64,000 bases of DNA from Actinomycetes bacterium (GCA_023394615.1 JAEXAI010000015.1:1-64000); one strand, 5' to 3'; positions 8,488 to 17,643 are shown, numbered from the stretch's first letter. Notes: generated from the letters alone by a model not told the origin. Made by a program: numbers and translations.

Positions 8488-8831
8488 CCGGCACTCGGTT
8501 CGAAGTCGAATTTTACAATCAAGCTGCCTGTAAAGATTATTTATCGCTAGATGGCTCGAAGCGGAAGATGGTCCAGAAGGGAATAGCGCGACTCGCTATG
8601 CGAGCCGACGAGATCGGAAAGCCTTTGACGGGGACCCTGCTTGGTTGCAAAGAATTGAAGTTTCGCTCTGACGGAATTCGTGTTGTATTTCGTATCGACG
8701 AGGGCGTGGTCTCAATCGTGCAAATTATCGCTATTGCGCAACGCGACAAGGGAGAGGCATTCGACGTTGCGACAAAGCGCCTCGAACAACCCTCGAATGG
8801 CGCACCAGTTATCCGAGAGAACCTGGAGTAG
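8484..8831 (+). CDS. RelE/ParE-superfamily toxin
   Basis: A 115-residue basic protein whose ATG overlaps the antitoxin stop (ATGA). The RelE fold shows in GTLLGCKELKFRSDGIRVVFRIDEGVVSIVQIIAIAQRDKGEAF, where the conserved Arg residues sit in the central strands. Members of this group cut mRNA on the ribosome or poison gyrase; the sequence does not say which. The C-terminal 25 residues extend beyond the usual domain. Confidence 0.8.
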   Translation: MTGTRFEVEFYNQAACKDYLSLDGSKRKMVQKGIARLAMRADEIGKPLTGTLLGCKELKFRSDGIRVVFRIDEGVVSIVQIIAIAQRDKGEAFDVATKRLEQPSNGAPVIRENLE

Positions 8832-8854
8832 TTTTCCGGGCACAAGAATGTCGT

Positions 8855-8900
8855 AGTAATAGCCGTGGAGCTGAAGCGCCTGAGGCGGAGGCGTATAAAT
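8855..8900 (+). pseudogene. Remnant of a second Phd-type antitoxin gene
   Basis: Bases 8862-8887 match bases 8300-8325 of the intact antitoxin gene at about 22 of 26 positions (GCCGTGGAGCT shared exactly). The translation IAVELKRLRRR parallels MAVELERLRQE. No start, stop or partner toxin survives. The rest of the 340-bp gap before leuS (to 9171) shows no gene, only a -10-like TATAAT at 9110-9115 that lacks a good -35 box. Confidence 0.5.
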
Positions 8901-9171
8901 GCCAATGATACGACTTTTTTCTTAGACGCCTCAGCAAACCTTTTCAAAGCGGAAACGTACGTGAGTGGTTTTTCTAGATAAGAGTCACAGGGAGGTAACT
9001 CCCGGCGGCAATGAGTTTTGCACGCGACTAGTCCCCGAAATTCGCAGCCTTTGTTTGAAAACCCTTAGTGTTCTGGCCCGATTCGCCCACCCACGTGCGC
9101 GATTACCACTATAATGGTTGGACTTGGCCGCAAGCGACGTAGCGCTAGGCCCGTTAGCAAGGAAGAAGCCC

Positions 9172-11826
9172 ATGAAAGAATACAATCCGCACGAAATAGA
9201 ACCCCGCCTGCAGAAACAGTGGGAAGAAACCGGCCTGTACAAGACATCGGAAGATACCAGCAAGCCGAAAAAGTACGTGCTGGAAATGTTTCCATATCCG
9301 TCGGGCGACATTCATATGGGACACGTGCGCAACTACACCATCGGCGACGTGATTGCGCGCTATTCCACCATGCGCGGCTTTGACGTGCTGCATCCCATGG
9401 GCTGGGATGCATTTGGACTGCCAGCGGAAAACGCGGCTATCAAGCATAACAGCCATCCGGCGAAGTGGACCTATGCCAATATCGAAACGCAAAAAGCCAG
9501 CTTCAAACGCATGGGCTTTTCATACGATTGGGACCGCACGGTGGTTGCCTGCGACCCGGAATATCACCGCTGGGGCCAGTGGCTTTTCCTGCAGTTCTGG
9601 AAACGCGGGCTGGTCGAGCGCCGAAATTCCCCGGTGAACTGGTGTCCCAGCTGCAAAACCGTGCTAGCCAACGAGCAGGTGACCGAAGGCGAATGCTGGC
9701 GCTGTCACGGTGCGGTGGAAAAGCGCGACCTGACGCAGTGGTACTTCAAGATAACAGATTACGCGCAAGAGCTGCTTGACGACCTGGACCAGCTGGATGG
9801 CTGGCCTGATCGCGTGAAGCAGATGCAGGCCAACTGGATTGGCCGCTCCGAAGGTGCGGAAGTGGATTTCACGCTGTGCGACGCCGATGGCAGCATTCCT
9901 GCAGAATCAACCGAAGACAACACTATTACCGTGTTCACCACGCGACCCGATACTTTGTTCGGCTGCTCGTTTTTCCTGCTGGCGCCTGAGTACCCGGGCC
10001 TGCATTCCCTTGTGGAGGGCACCGAATACGAGGCTGCGGTCGACGCGCTGGTGGAAGCATCGGCGAAGGTGAGCGCCGTGGAACGCGCTCAAGGTGATCG
10101 CGAAAAACACGGTGCATTCACGGGGCGCTACATGGTGAACCCGGTGAATGGCGAAAAGGTGCCCGTGTGGGTGGCAGACTACATCGTCTCTGATTACGGC
10201 ACCGGCGCGGTCATGGCTGTGCCCTGCGGCGACCAGCGCGACTTCGAGTTCGCCCGCAAATACGACCTGCCCATCATCCCCATCATCTTGCCGGAAACCG
10301 ACCCGCTCTATCCTGAGCTGGCTGGTGTGCAGGAGCGCGTGCGTACCGATGTGCCGTGGGAGCAAAGCTTTGAGGCCGAAGGCATCATGGTGCAGTCCGG
10401 CAAATACACCGGCATGGTGGGCGGCAAGCATTCGCCTGCAAGCGATGCCATCATTGCCGATTTGGAAGCGGCGGGCAAAGGCCGCACCACCGTGAATTTC
10501 CGCCTGCGCGACTGGCTGATCAGCCGCCAGCGTTATTGGGGCAACCCCATTCCGGCCATCTATTGCGACAAATGCGGCGTGGTGCCTGTGCCCGAAGAGG
10601 ACCTGCCCGTGCGCCTGCCCGAGGACATCGACTTGGCAGCTGGCGAGACGCTGGCATCGCACGCGTCGTTTTCGGAATGCACCTGCCCCGTATGCGGCGG
10701 GCCTGCGCATCGCGAGACCGACACCATGGACACGTTTACGTGCTCGAGCTGGTATTACCTGCGCTACACCGACCCGCACAATACCGAGGCGCCCTTCGAC
10801 CCGGCGCGCGCGAACCGCTGGATGCCGGTGGATCAGTACATCGGCGGCATCGAGCACGCTATTTTGCACCTGCTATACAGCCGCTTCTACACCAAGGTCA
10901 TGCGTGACATGGGTCTGCTCGATTTTGACGAACCGTTCAAGAACCTGCTGTGCCAGGGCATGGTGAAGGATGAAAACGGCGAGACGATGAGCAAGAGCAA
11001 GGGTAACGTGATCGCGCCCGAAGACATGATTGCCGAATACGGTGCCGATGCTGTGCGCACCTATATCCTGTTTATGGCACCGCCCGATAAAGACTTGCAG
11101 TGGGACGAAGAAGGTCTGGCCGGTGTGTATCGTTTCCTGAATCGCGTATGGCGCCAAGTGTGCGACCTTGTGGGGCAAGCAGGCGAGGAGACGCTGTATC
11201 AACCTGAAGCGGCGGCAGCGGAAGCGGCAAAGGCTGCGCGCAAGGGCGGCGCTGCTGCTGCGGCCGATGGCGCAGACGCGAAACCCGAGCACGGCAAAGG
11301 CCCGGCTGCCGATGCGGCCCACGAGCTTCTGCGCGAGCGTCATCGCGTGGTGGGCAAAGTCTCTGATGATGTTGACCGCAACAACTTCAACACCGCCATC
11401 GCGGCCATTATGGAACTGTCGAATGCGGCAGGTGCGTACTTGCGTCTGACCAGCGCAGATACGCGTGCGAAGCACACGAGCCTTTCCGCGATGGATAAAG
11501 ACGTGGCCGAAACGCTCGTGCTGCTGCTTTCCCCCATGGCCCCGCATTGGGCCGAGGAATTGTGGCAGACGGTGTTGGGACACAGCGATTCTGTGCACAG
11601 CCAGCCGTGGCCAACGTTTGACCCTGAAAAGGCGAAGGCCGCAGAAGTGCAGTTGGCCGTGCAGGTGAACGGCAAGGTGCGCGCGCATGTGAGCGTGGCC
11701 ACCGATGCTGCCGAAGACGACGTGCGCGCCGCTGCCTTGGAAGCAGCCGCAGCAGAGACCGAGGGCAAAACCGTGGTGAAAGCCATCGTCATTCCTGGCC
11801 GATTGGTGAACATCGTGGTGAAGTAG
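9172..11826 (+). CDS. leuS: Leucyl-tRNA synthetase
   Basis: Charges tRNA-Leu with leucine. The 884-residue class I synthetase carries the HIGH motif as HMGH (residues 48-51), zinc-binding Cys pairs (WCPSCKT and CWRCHG), the CP1 editing domain with TTRPDTLFG and GTGAVMAVPCGDQRD, and the KMSKS-type loop TMSKSKGN (residue 606 on). The start at 9172 follows AAGGAAG and matches the family N-terminus MKEYNP. An Ala/Lys/Gly-rich insert (roughly residues 685-725) between the catalytic core and the anticodon-binding domain is unusual. I saw no T-box leader. Confidence 0.97.
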   Translation: MKEYNPHEIEPRLQKQWEETGLYKTSEDTSKPKKYVLEMFPYPSGDIHMGHVRNYTIGDVIARYSTMRGFDVLHPMGWDAFGLPAENAAIKHNSHPAKWTYANIETQKASFKRMGFSYDWDRTVVACDPEYHRWGQWLFLQFWKRGLVERRNSPVNWCPSCKTVLANEQVTEGECWRCHGAVEKRDLTQWYFKITDYAQELLDDLDQLDGWPDRVKQMQANWIGRSEGAEVDFTLCDADGSIPAESTEDNTITVFTTRPDTLFGCSFFLLAPEYPGLHSLVEGTEYEAAVDALVEASAKVSAVERAQGDREKHGAFTGRYMVNPVNGEKVPVWVADYIVSDYGTGAVMAVPCGDQRDFEFARKYDLPIIPIILPETDPLYPELAGVQERVRTDVPWEQSFEAEGIMVQSGKYTGMVGGKHSPASDAIIADLEAAGKGRTTVNFRLRDWLISRQRYWGNPIPAIYCDKCGVVPVPEEDLPVRLPEDIDLAAGETLASHASFSECTCPVCGGPAHRETDTMDTFTCSSWYYLRYTDPHNTEAPFDPARANRWMPVDQYIGGIEHAILHLLYSRFYTKVMRDMGLLDFDEPFKNLLCQGMVKDENGETMSKSKGNVIAPEDMIAEYGADAVRTYILFMAPPDKDLQWDEEGLAGVYRFLNRVWRQVCDLVGQAGEETLYQPEAAAAEAAKAARKGGAAAAADGADAKPEHGKGPAADAAHELLRERHRVVGKVSDDVDRNNFNTAIAAIMELSNAAGAYLRLTSADTRAKHTSLSAMDKDVAETLVLLLSPMAPHWAEELWQTVLGHSDSVHSQPWPTFDPEKAKAAEVQLAVQVNGKVRAHVSVATDAAEDDVRAAALEAAAAETEGKTVVKAIVIPGRLVNIVVK

Positions 11827-11920
11827 CCACTCGAAACGCGCGTCTACTGGAGACGGGCTTGTTCTACGCTGCAAAAATGACGAGGAAATAGCCGAGCGTA
11901 AACGAGCGCCAGTGAATAAT

Positions 11921-11953
11921 ACGGGCCGGTGTGCAACATGCATGTCGGCCTGT
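11921..11953 (+). terminator. Possible terminator of leuS
   Basis: ACGGGCCG (11921-11928) pairs with CGGCCTGT (11946-11953) through eight pairs including one G-T. The U-tract is poor (TTTC), so this is tentative. Its loop contains the palindrome ACATGCATGT. Confidence 0.35.
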
Positions 11954-11977
11954 TTCAACAGGTTTGCTTCAGTAAGA

Positions 11978-12035
11978 TTGATTCTCTTTCGTAAAGCATG
12001 TAATATGCATGAATATAACATGCATGCAAATTTGC
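11978..12035 (+). promoter_or_regulatory. Promoter and palindromic operators of the FitAB-type TA operon
   Basis: A -35 TTGATT (11978-11983) and -10 TAATAT (12001-12006) are 17 bp apart. Overlapping and following the -10 box are two palindromes: ATGCATG/CATGCAT around a 7-bp centre (12005-12025) and the perfect GCAAATTTGC (12026-12035). Binding by the antitoxin there would block RNA polymerase. Confidence 0.6.
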
Positions 12036-12079
12036 ACACGTAAGTGCGGGACGTTCAATTATCGTGCGAGGAGGACGCT

Positions 12080-12496
12080 ATGCCGGCTTTACAAGTCAGG
12101 GAATTTCCCGATGAGCTTTACGCGAAACTGAAAGACCTCGCTGCGCTGCAGCATCGCAGCGTCGCCCAGCAAACGATAGTGGCTGTTGAGCAGATGGTCG
12201 ATGCGTGCGAGCTAGACGTGCAAAACCAGCAGGCAGAGCGCAGGGTTCATGTTGTGCCCACGCAGTGCTCTTACGAGCCGATTAGCAACGAACCGGATAT
12301 CGAGCGTGAAAATCGCATAGAAAAGCGAAAGAAGCTTTTTGCCGAATTCGACGCCGTAGAATGGATTGGTCCGAAACCAAGCGCCGATGAGATGGTTCAG
12401 ATGGTTCATGAAGGGCGCGATGAGCGGGATGCGCGCGTTCTGGAATATGACGAGAATGAAGAAGCCGCCAAACGTGAAAGCGGTGAAGCAAGATGA
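12080..12496 (+). CDS. FitA/VapB-like ribbon-helix-helix antitoxin
   Basis: About 138 residues from the ATG at 12080, which has GAGGAGG upstream. The N-terminus (ALQVREFPDELYAKLKDLAALQHRSVAQQTIVAVEQMV) is a FitA-type ribbon-helix-helix DNA-binding domain. The rest is charged and probably wraps the PIN toxin; it is longer than in typical FitA antitoxins. The stop overlaps the toxin start. Confidence 0.8.
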   Translation: MPALQVREFPDELYAKLKDLAALQHRSVAQQTIVAVEQMVDACELDVQNQQAERRVHVVPTQCSYEPISNEPDIERENRIEKRKKLFAEFDAVEWIGPKPSADEMVQMVHEGRDERDARVLEYDENEEAAKRESGEAR

Positions 12497-12903
12497 TCGT
12501 GCTCGACTGCAATGCGGCATCTGCTATAGCTCGCGATACGCTCGAAGGGCAAACGTTTCGGGCTTATATGGAGCAGGGGGATAAGGTGGTCGCGCCTCGA
12601 TTTTTCCAAGTAGAATCTGGCAACGTGGTATGGAAATACGTGCGCGCCGGAAATCTGCTGCGAGAAGAAGCGAAACCGATGTTCGAACGCTATGTTTCCT
12701 TGGTCGATAGGTTTTTCCCGGACGAGGACTTAATCGTTGAAGCCATGCATGAATCGATCAGACTCGATTATTCCGTGTACGATATGCTTTATTTTGTATT
12801 GGCGCGCCGCAGCGGATCCATTTTGATAACCTTGGATCGAAAACTGCAATTGCTTTGCATGCGTCATGGCGTTGATTGCGGCGCATGCATCCAGGATTTA
12901 TAA
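12493..12903 (+). CDS. PIN-domain toxin (VapC/FitB-like ribonuclease)
   Basis: A 136-residue PIN domain starting in a 4-bp overlap with the antitoxin. The acidic metal-binding set is visible: Asp5 (MIVLDCNAA), Glu41 (QVESGN), the Asp of SVYDMLY and the Asp of ITLDRKL. PIN toxins cleave tRNA or other RNA with Mg2+. It forms a standard antitoxin-first TA pair with the gene before it. Confidence 0.87.
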   Translation: MIVLDCNAASAIARDTLEGQTFRAYMEQGDKVVAPRFFQVESGNVVWKYVRAGNLLREEAKPMFERYVSLVDRFFPDEDLIVEAMHESIRLDYSVYDMLYFVLARRSGSILITLDRKLQLLCMRHGVDCGACIQDL

Positions 12904-12909
12904 TTGCCG

Positions 12910-13012
12910 ATGCAGAAACGACGCAGCCTGTGCCACCGCGTTGGGCGGCGCGCGATACCGCTTGCGCGCTCAGGTATGCAGAAACGATGCATCCTGCACT
13001 ACTGCGTTGGGG
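12910..13012. repeat. Imperfect 37-bp direct repeat
   Basis: Bases 12910-12946 and 12976-13012 share the framework ATGCAGAAACGA-GCA-CCTG and end in GCGTTGGG, 66 bp apart. The repeat lies between the TA operon and the SNF2 helicase gene. No function recognised. Confidence 0.6.
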
Positions 13013-13049
13013 CCTAGGCCTGCGCGACGTTGTCGAATAAGGAGGGCGG

Positions 13050-16000
13050 ATGCCCGGCTCTACCATCAGGGAAATGATCGGAAACGACGTTGTGTACAAA
13101 CGCGGGTTTGGCCTTTTCAAGAGCAAACACGCATTCGTCTCTCAGGCCGACGACGTTGGTGGCAATTGCTGGTTTGTCACCGGCAATGTCCTGAGCGCCC
13201 AAGGCGGAGGCGTGTACCGCGCGATGGCGCAGTTGGATTTTGCAAGCGGGTATCTGGACGATTATTCGTGTACGTGCCCAGCCGCCGAAAAGTATGAAGG
13301 GCCCTGCAAGCACGTCGTGGCTCTGGCGTTGCAATTCGTCACGACTATGCCCACATACGCGAACGCGTTTTCGCTTGGTGCTGCAGGAAAAGCCGGGTGG
13401 GCTGCACCCCGACAGACGAAGGGCAGAAATCCTCAGGCGCGCAAGACCGACTACGACATCAGCGAACTGATGAGCGACTACGCTGCGCGCAATCCCCAGA
13501 CGACTTTGGAGTTACCAGCCGGTCAGGAGGAAGGCCTGCTCTCACGCGCGCAGACCCCGCTCTATTCCATTGAGCCCACGCTGACCAAAAGCGAATGGGA
13601 GGGGTGGACGCTGTCGTTGAAAATTGGAGCAGAACGCAAATATGTGGTGATGCACATCGGCGAGTTGCTCAATAGCTTCGAGTCCAAAGTTCGCATCAAG
13701 TATGGAAAAGAACTCACGCTGACACACGACCGCGCGCTGTTTTCCGCAGATGACAACGCCCTGTTGGATTTTCTTTCTTCCGTTATCGAAAGTCGCAGAC
13801 GGCTGAATTATTACTCTGGGAATCGTCGCTCGCAGGTAGGCAAGACGATTTCGCTCACCGAAAATGAGCTGATTGGGTTTTTGGACTTGCGTATGGACAA
13901 CAGTTTCGAATACGTGAATGAAGGTGGGCCGTATTCTGCGAAAGGCAGAAGATCGGTTCAGATCACGGCGCAGGTCGATGACGTGAATCCAGAGCTAGAT
14001 TTCGCCATAGAGCCTGATGGGGAAGGTGCGATGCTGTCGGCTCCCATGATGGATTGCATTGATTTCGGACCGCGAATGTACGTGCGCACTGACGACGTGT
14101 TTCACCTGTGTAGCGCCGATTACAAACAACGGATGGGGCAGCTGTGTAAAACGCTGGCGGCACGCACGCGTGCGGAAGGGCTGTATGTGGCAAAAGGGGA
14201 CTTGCCGTCGTTTTGCGCCACGCTGCTGCCGGTGTTGCGCGAATGTGCCGTGCTGGATGAAGAGATGGATTTGGCTCCCTTCACCCCCGCAACTGCAACG
14301 TTCTCGTTTTATTTCGACCGGGCTCGCGGCTTGATACTGTGTGAGGCCTATGTAAGCTACGGTGGAGAAAAGTTCGACCTGAACGCACCCGTGGTGGAAG
14401 CGAAGGCGTTTCGCGACATGCGCGCCGAAGAAATCGTCACTGCGGCGCTGCGTCAGCTGCTGCCTGACGACGATACGGCATCGAACGCTTTCTGCTTCGA
14501 CGACAAAGACGACGACCGGCTGTTCCAGCTGCTCTCCGAAGGGCTGCACCAGTTAGCGACGGCCGGGCAGGTGTATCTGTCCGACGCGATGAAGCGGCTA
14601 AAGCTGCGTGAGGCTCCCCAGCTTGCTGTGGGTGCATCCATTGCCGGCGATTTGATGGACATCGAGTTTTCCGCAGCGGGCATAAACGTGGGCGAGCTGC
14701 GCTCGTATTTGGAATCGTACAAGCGACATCGTAAATTTCATCGTCTGTCGAACGGTGATTTTCTGGACCTGACTACCGAGGCAGCGGCTGCTGCAGTTGC
14801 CGAGACGGTGGAGTTTTTAGACTGCTTGCAGGCCGACCCGCGCTCATTGCGGGATGGCGTGCTTTCCGTGCCGCGCTACCGCGCGTATTTCCTTATGGAG
14901 GAAAGCGAGCGGATGGCGCATGTGACCTTCGATATGGACGATGCCTTTCGCGCGCTGGCCGACCGGTTGGATCAAGATGGCGAATGGGATTACGAGCTGC
15001 CGATGGGATTGCATGCGAAACTGCGCCCCTATCAGGTAATAGGCTATCGCTGGTTGCGCATGCTTCAGGACATGGGATTCGGCGGTATTCTGGCCGACGA
15101 GATGGGACTGGGCAAAACATTGCAGGTCATCGCGCTTGTCGCGGCGTATTGTGAGCGCGTGGATGCGCCCGATCGTGAGCCGTCGCTGGTCGTGTGCCCC
15201 ACGTCGCTGGTGTATAACTGGGCATCCGAGTTCAAGCGATTCGCGCCCGAAGTGTGTGTGCTCCCCGTTGTGGGCAGCAAGCGCGAGCGCGAGGAATTGC
15301 TGGATCGGGCGTTGGGCCACGGCACACAAGACGTTGCTGCAGGCGTGAAAAGTTGCGACGATGCCGCAACGAGCGAGCGTGTGCGCCCCGACGTGCTGGT
15401 CACATCCTATGAGCTGTTGCGCCGCGACGTGGAGCTGTACCGCGACGCGCCCAGCATGCATTTCCTCATACTAGACGAAGCCCAGTTCGTGAAGAACCCG
15501 GCAACGCAAGCCGCACGAGCTGTGCGTATTGTGCCTGCTCGGCACCGTTTCGCTTTGACGGGAACTCCCATTGAGAACCGGCTTGAAGAGCTGTGGTCCA
15601 TTTTTGACTTTCTGATGCCGGGGCTTTTGGGCACGCGCCGCGAGTTCAACGAACGCTACGCGCAAAAGATCACCTGCGACAACGACGAGGAAGCATCCAG
15701 ACGCCTTCGCCTGATGTGCAAGCCGTTCATCCTGCGCCGCTTGAAAAGCCAGGTGCTCACCGATCTTCCCGATAAAAACGAGAGCGTCGTGCTTTCGCGC
15801 ATGGAAGGCGAGCAGCGCAAGATTTACGACGCCACGGAAAAGAACCTGAAGCTTTCCCTTGAAAAGCAACTGCCGGAAGAATTCAAGCACAGCAAAATTG
15901 CTGTTTTGGCTGAGCTTACGAAGTTACGTGAGCTGTGTTGCGATCCTCATCTGCTCTACGACAATTATCGCGGCGGGGCGGCCAAGATGGACGCATGCGT

Positions 16001-16490
16001 CGAGCTGATTGAGGAAGCGGTGGCCGGTGGGCATAAAGTGCTCGTGTTTTCGCAGTTCACAAGCCTGCTTGCGTTGCTTGAAGGGCGGTTGTCGAAAGCT
16101 GGAATCGCGTGGCATGAGTTGATAGGATCCACGCCGAAAAAAGAACGCGCTCGACTGGTGGAAGCGTTTTCAAAAGACGACGTGCCGGTATTCTTGATTA
16201 GCTTGAAGGCGGGCGGTACTGGGCTGAACCTCGTGGCCGCCGATATCGTAATTCATCTAGACCCCTGGTGGAACGTGGCCGCTCAGAATCAGGCCACCGA
16301 CCGTACGCATCGCATCGGGCAAAAGAGCACCGTCAGCGTGTTCAAGCTCATCGCGCAGGATAGTATCGAGGAACGTATCGTGAAACTGCAGGAAAGCAAG
16401 CGAGATTTGGCCGACCAGATAATAGGTGGGGCCGATGTGGGCGCGGCCACCCTGACGCGCGAGGATCTTCTGGAGCTGTTGGAAGGATAG
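13050..16490 (+). CDS. SWIM zinc finger / SNF2-family helicase
   Basis: A 1146-residue ATP-dependent DNA translocase. It opens with a SWIM zinc finger (CTC then GPCKHVVAL, about residues 72-92) and a long middle region. The SNF2 motor follows: motif I DEMGLGKT (about 684-691), DEAQ box (about 808), LTGTPIENR (motif III), then the second RecA domain with VFSQFTS, SLKAGGTGLNL and ATDRTHRIGQ. RapA/HepA-like relatives remodel RNA polymerase or protein-DNA complexes; the exact job is unknown. ATG 13050 follows GGAGGGCGG. Confidence 0.93.
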   Translation: MPGSTIREMIGNDVVYKRGFGLFKSKHAFVSQADDVGGNCWFVTGNVLSAQGGGVYRAMAQLDFASGYLDDYSCTCPAAEKYEGPCKHVVALALQFVTTMPTYANAFSLGAAGKAGWAAPRQTKGRNPQARKTDYDISELMSDYAARNPQTTLELPAGQEEGLLSRAQTPLYSIEPTLTKSEWEGWTLSLKIGAERKYVVMHIGELLNSFESKVRIKYGKELTLTHDRALFSADDNALLDFLSSVIESRRRLNYYSGNRRSQVGKTISLTENELIGFLDLRMDNSFEYVNEGGPYSAKGRRSVQITAQVDDVNPELDFAIEPDGEGAMLSAPMMDCIDFGPRMYVRTDDVFHLCSADYKQRMGQLCKTLAARTRAEGLYVAKGDLPSFCATLLPVLRECAVLDEEMDLAPFTPATATFSFYFDRARGLILCEAYVSYGGEKFDLNAPVVEAKAFRDMRAEEIVTAALRQLLPDDDTASNAFCFDDKDDDRLFQLLSEGLHQLATAGQVYLSDAMKRLKLREAPQLAVGASIAGDLMDIEFSAAGINVGELRSYLESYKRHRKFHRLSNGDFLDLTTEAAAAAVAETVEFLDCLQADPRSLRDGVLSVPRYRAYFLMEESERMAHVTFDMDDAFRALADRLDQDGEWDYELPMGLHAKLRPYQVIGYRWLRMLQDMGFGGILADEMGLGKTLQVIALVAAYCERVDAPDREPSLVVCPTSLVYNWASEFKRFAPEVCVLPVVGSKREREELLDRALGHGTQDVAAGVKSCDDAATSERVRPDVLVTSYELLRRDVELYRDAPSMHFLILDEAQFVKNPATQAARAVRIVPARHRFALTGTPIENRLEELWSIFDFLMPGLLGTRREFNERYAQKITCDNDEEASRRLRLMCKPFILRRLKSQVLTDLPDKNESVVLSRMEGEQRKIYDATEKNLKLSLEKQLPEEFKHSKIAVLAELTKLRELCCDPHLLYDNYRGGAAKMDACVELIEEAVAGGHKVLVFSQFTSLLALLEGRLSKAGIAWHELIGSTPKKERARLVEAFSKDDVPVFLISLKAGGTGLNLVAADIVIHLDPWWNVAAQNQATDRTHRIGQKSTVSVFKLIAQDSIEERIVKLQESKRDLADQIIGGADVGAATLTREDLLELLEG

Positions 16491-16558
16491 TCGCTGCTGG
16501 ATAAGCTGTGATGCGATGTAATTAATAATATGCAATCAGGAAGTACAAACGCTTAAAA

Positions 16559-16584
16559 CTAGCCAACTCTCGAGTTGAGGCTAG
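16559..16584. terminator. Hairpin after the helicase gene
   Basis: CTAGCC-AACTC pairs with GAGTT-ga-GGCTAG around a TC loop, followed by TAAAAAG. It could end helicase transcription, or belong to the inverted-repeat element that starts three bases later. Confidence 0.4.
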
Positions 16585-16586
16585 TA

Positions 16587-16767
16587 AAAAGGCCTAGAAA
16601 AGTGCGGTTTGCGTCTTTTGGAACGCATTAATGTCATGGTCTACTTCAGCAATATTTTGAACTCATCAAGAAAGCCCAGCTCACAGCGATGTGGCAAAAA
16701 ACCCGCTATTAGCTGGCGTGGTGATAGGTCCACGAAAAGACGCAAACCGGGCTTTTCTAGGCCTTTT
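16587..16767. repeat. 181-bp element bounded by 33-bp near-perfect inverted repeats
   Basis: The arms 16587-16619 and 16735-16767 are complementary at all but two positions (AAAAGGCCTAGAAAAG on the left, CTTTTCTAGGCCTTTT on the right). They enclose 115 bp with no convincing gene. The size and ends resemble a MITE-like element, but a long RNA stem-loop is equally possible. The rest of 16491-16941 shows no other feature. Confidence 0.6.
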
Positions 16768-16941
16768 AGGTCATCAGAACTTGAGTCTTGTAGCGTCTCG
16801 CGCCAATTCTTGCAGGTGTCTGTTTGCCCCCGTGTTTATGGTCGCTCTTCCGCGAGCTATTGCCTGAAAGGTTGCTGAACTTCGCATGGTCATTCGATGC
16901 ATGCGGCTCGTGAAAATGGGGGCAGATGCTATTATCCGACT

Positions 16942-17643
16942 ATGTTTAGGATAGTAGGAAAAATCATAAGGGGCCTTTTGATGCTTGTGCTCATCGTGTT
17001 GGCGGCGTGTGCGCTGATAATTGGCATACCCAATGCCGTTGAGTACTTCGGCAATGCGAATAAGATCGAAGACGCATCAACGGCAATCACGAATGCCACT
17101 TCATCAGGTGAAACATACGATTGCATTCTGGTTTTGGGTGCGTCGGTGTATTCCGACGGCACTCCTTCGGGCATATTGCAGGACAGGTTGGATACGGCTA
17201 TCAAGCTGTACAACGCGGGATTGGCGCCGAAGATTATCATGAGCGGCGATGATGAGAGTGACTCTAGCTACGACGAGGTCACGAATATGAAAGCCTATGC
17301 CGTGGCGCAAGGCGTTCCCAGCGAGGATATTTTTTGCGACCATGCCGGACTGAATACTTACGATAGCATGTATCGTGCGAAAAACGTGTTCAATGTGAAG
17401 ACCATGGTGGTGGTCACACAGACATATCACCTGTACAGGGCCTTGTTCGATGCGAATGCGCTGGGGATAGATGCCGTGGGAGTGAACAGCAACCTTCACG
17501 TTTATCAGAAGCAGTCGTATTATGACTTCCGCGAAGTGTTCGCGCGCGTGTCTGACTTCGGCAAGATAATCACGAAAGCGAAATCCACATACTTAAGCGA
17601 GCCGGTATCGCTGAATCAATCCGGCGATGTGACCACCTGGTAA
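16942..17643 (+). CDS. SanA/YdcF-family (DUF218) membrane-anchored protein
   Basis: 233 residues from ATG 16942. One N-terminal transmembrane helix (LLMLVLIVLAACALIIGI) is followed by a DUF218 domain: ILVLGASVYSDGTPSGILQDRL, KIIMSGDD, EDIFCDHAGLNTYDSMYRAK and VVVTQTYHLYRALF. Relatives such as SanA affect envelope barrier function; their chemistry is unsettled. A longer in-frame start exists at 16897, but the shorter start places the helix at the N-terminus. A -10-like TATTAT at 16930 would put the transcript start almost at the ATG, so the mRNA may be leaderless. Confidence 0.82.
   Translation: MFRIVGKIIRGLLMLVLIVLAACALIIGIPNAVEYFGNANKIEDASTAITNATSSGETYDCILVLGASVYSDGTPSGILQDRLDTAIKLYNAGLAPKIIMSGDDESDSSYDEVTNMKAYAVAQGVPSEDIFCDHAGLNTYDSMYRAKNVFNVKTMVVVTQTYHLYRALFDANALGIDAVGVNSNLHVYQKQSYYDFREVFARVSDFGKIITKAKSTYLSEPVSLNQSGDVTTW

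Noticed and set aside
8890..9171. T-box leader for leuS
   Set aside because: I could not find a T-box sequence or a terminator/antiterminator pair in this gap.
10873..12039. 388-codon minus-strand frame opposite the end of leuS
   Set aside because: Shadow of LeuRS coding sequence; the translation has no recognisable domain.
16609..16878. 89-codon frame inside the inverted-repeat element
   Set aside because: Spans one repeat arm and has a shuffled composition with no ribosome-binding site.
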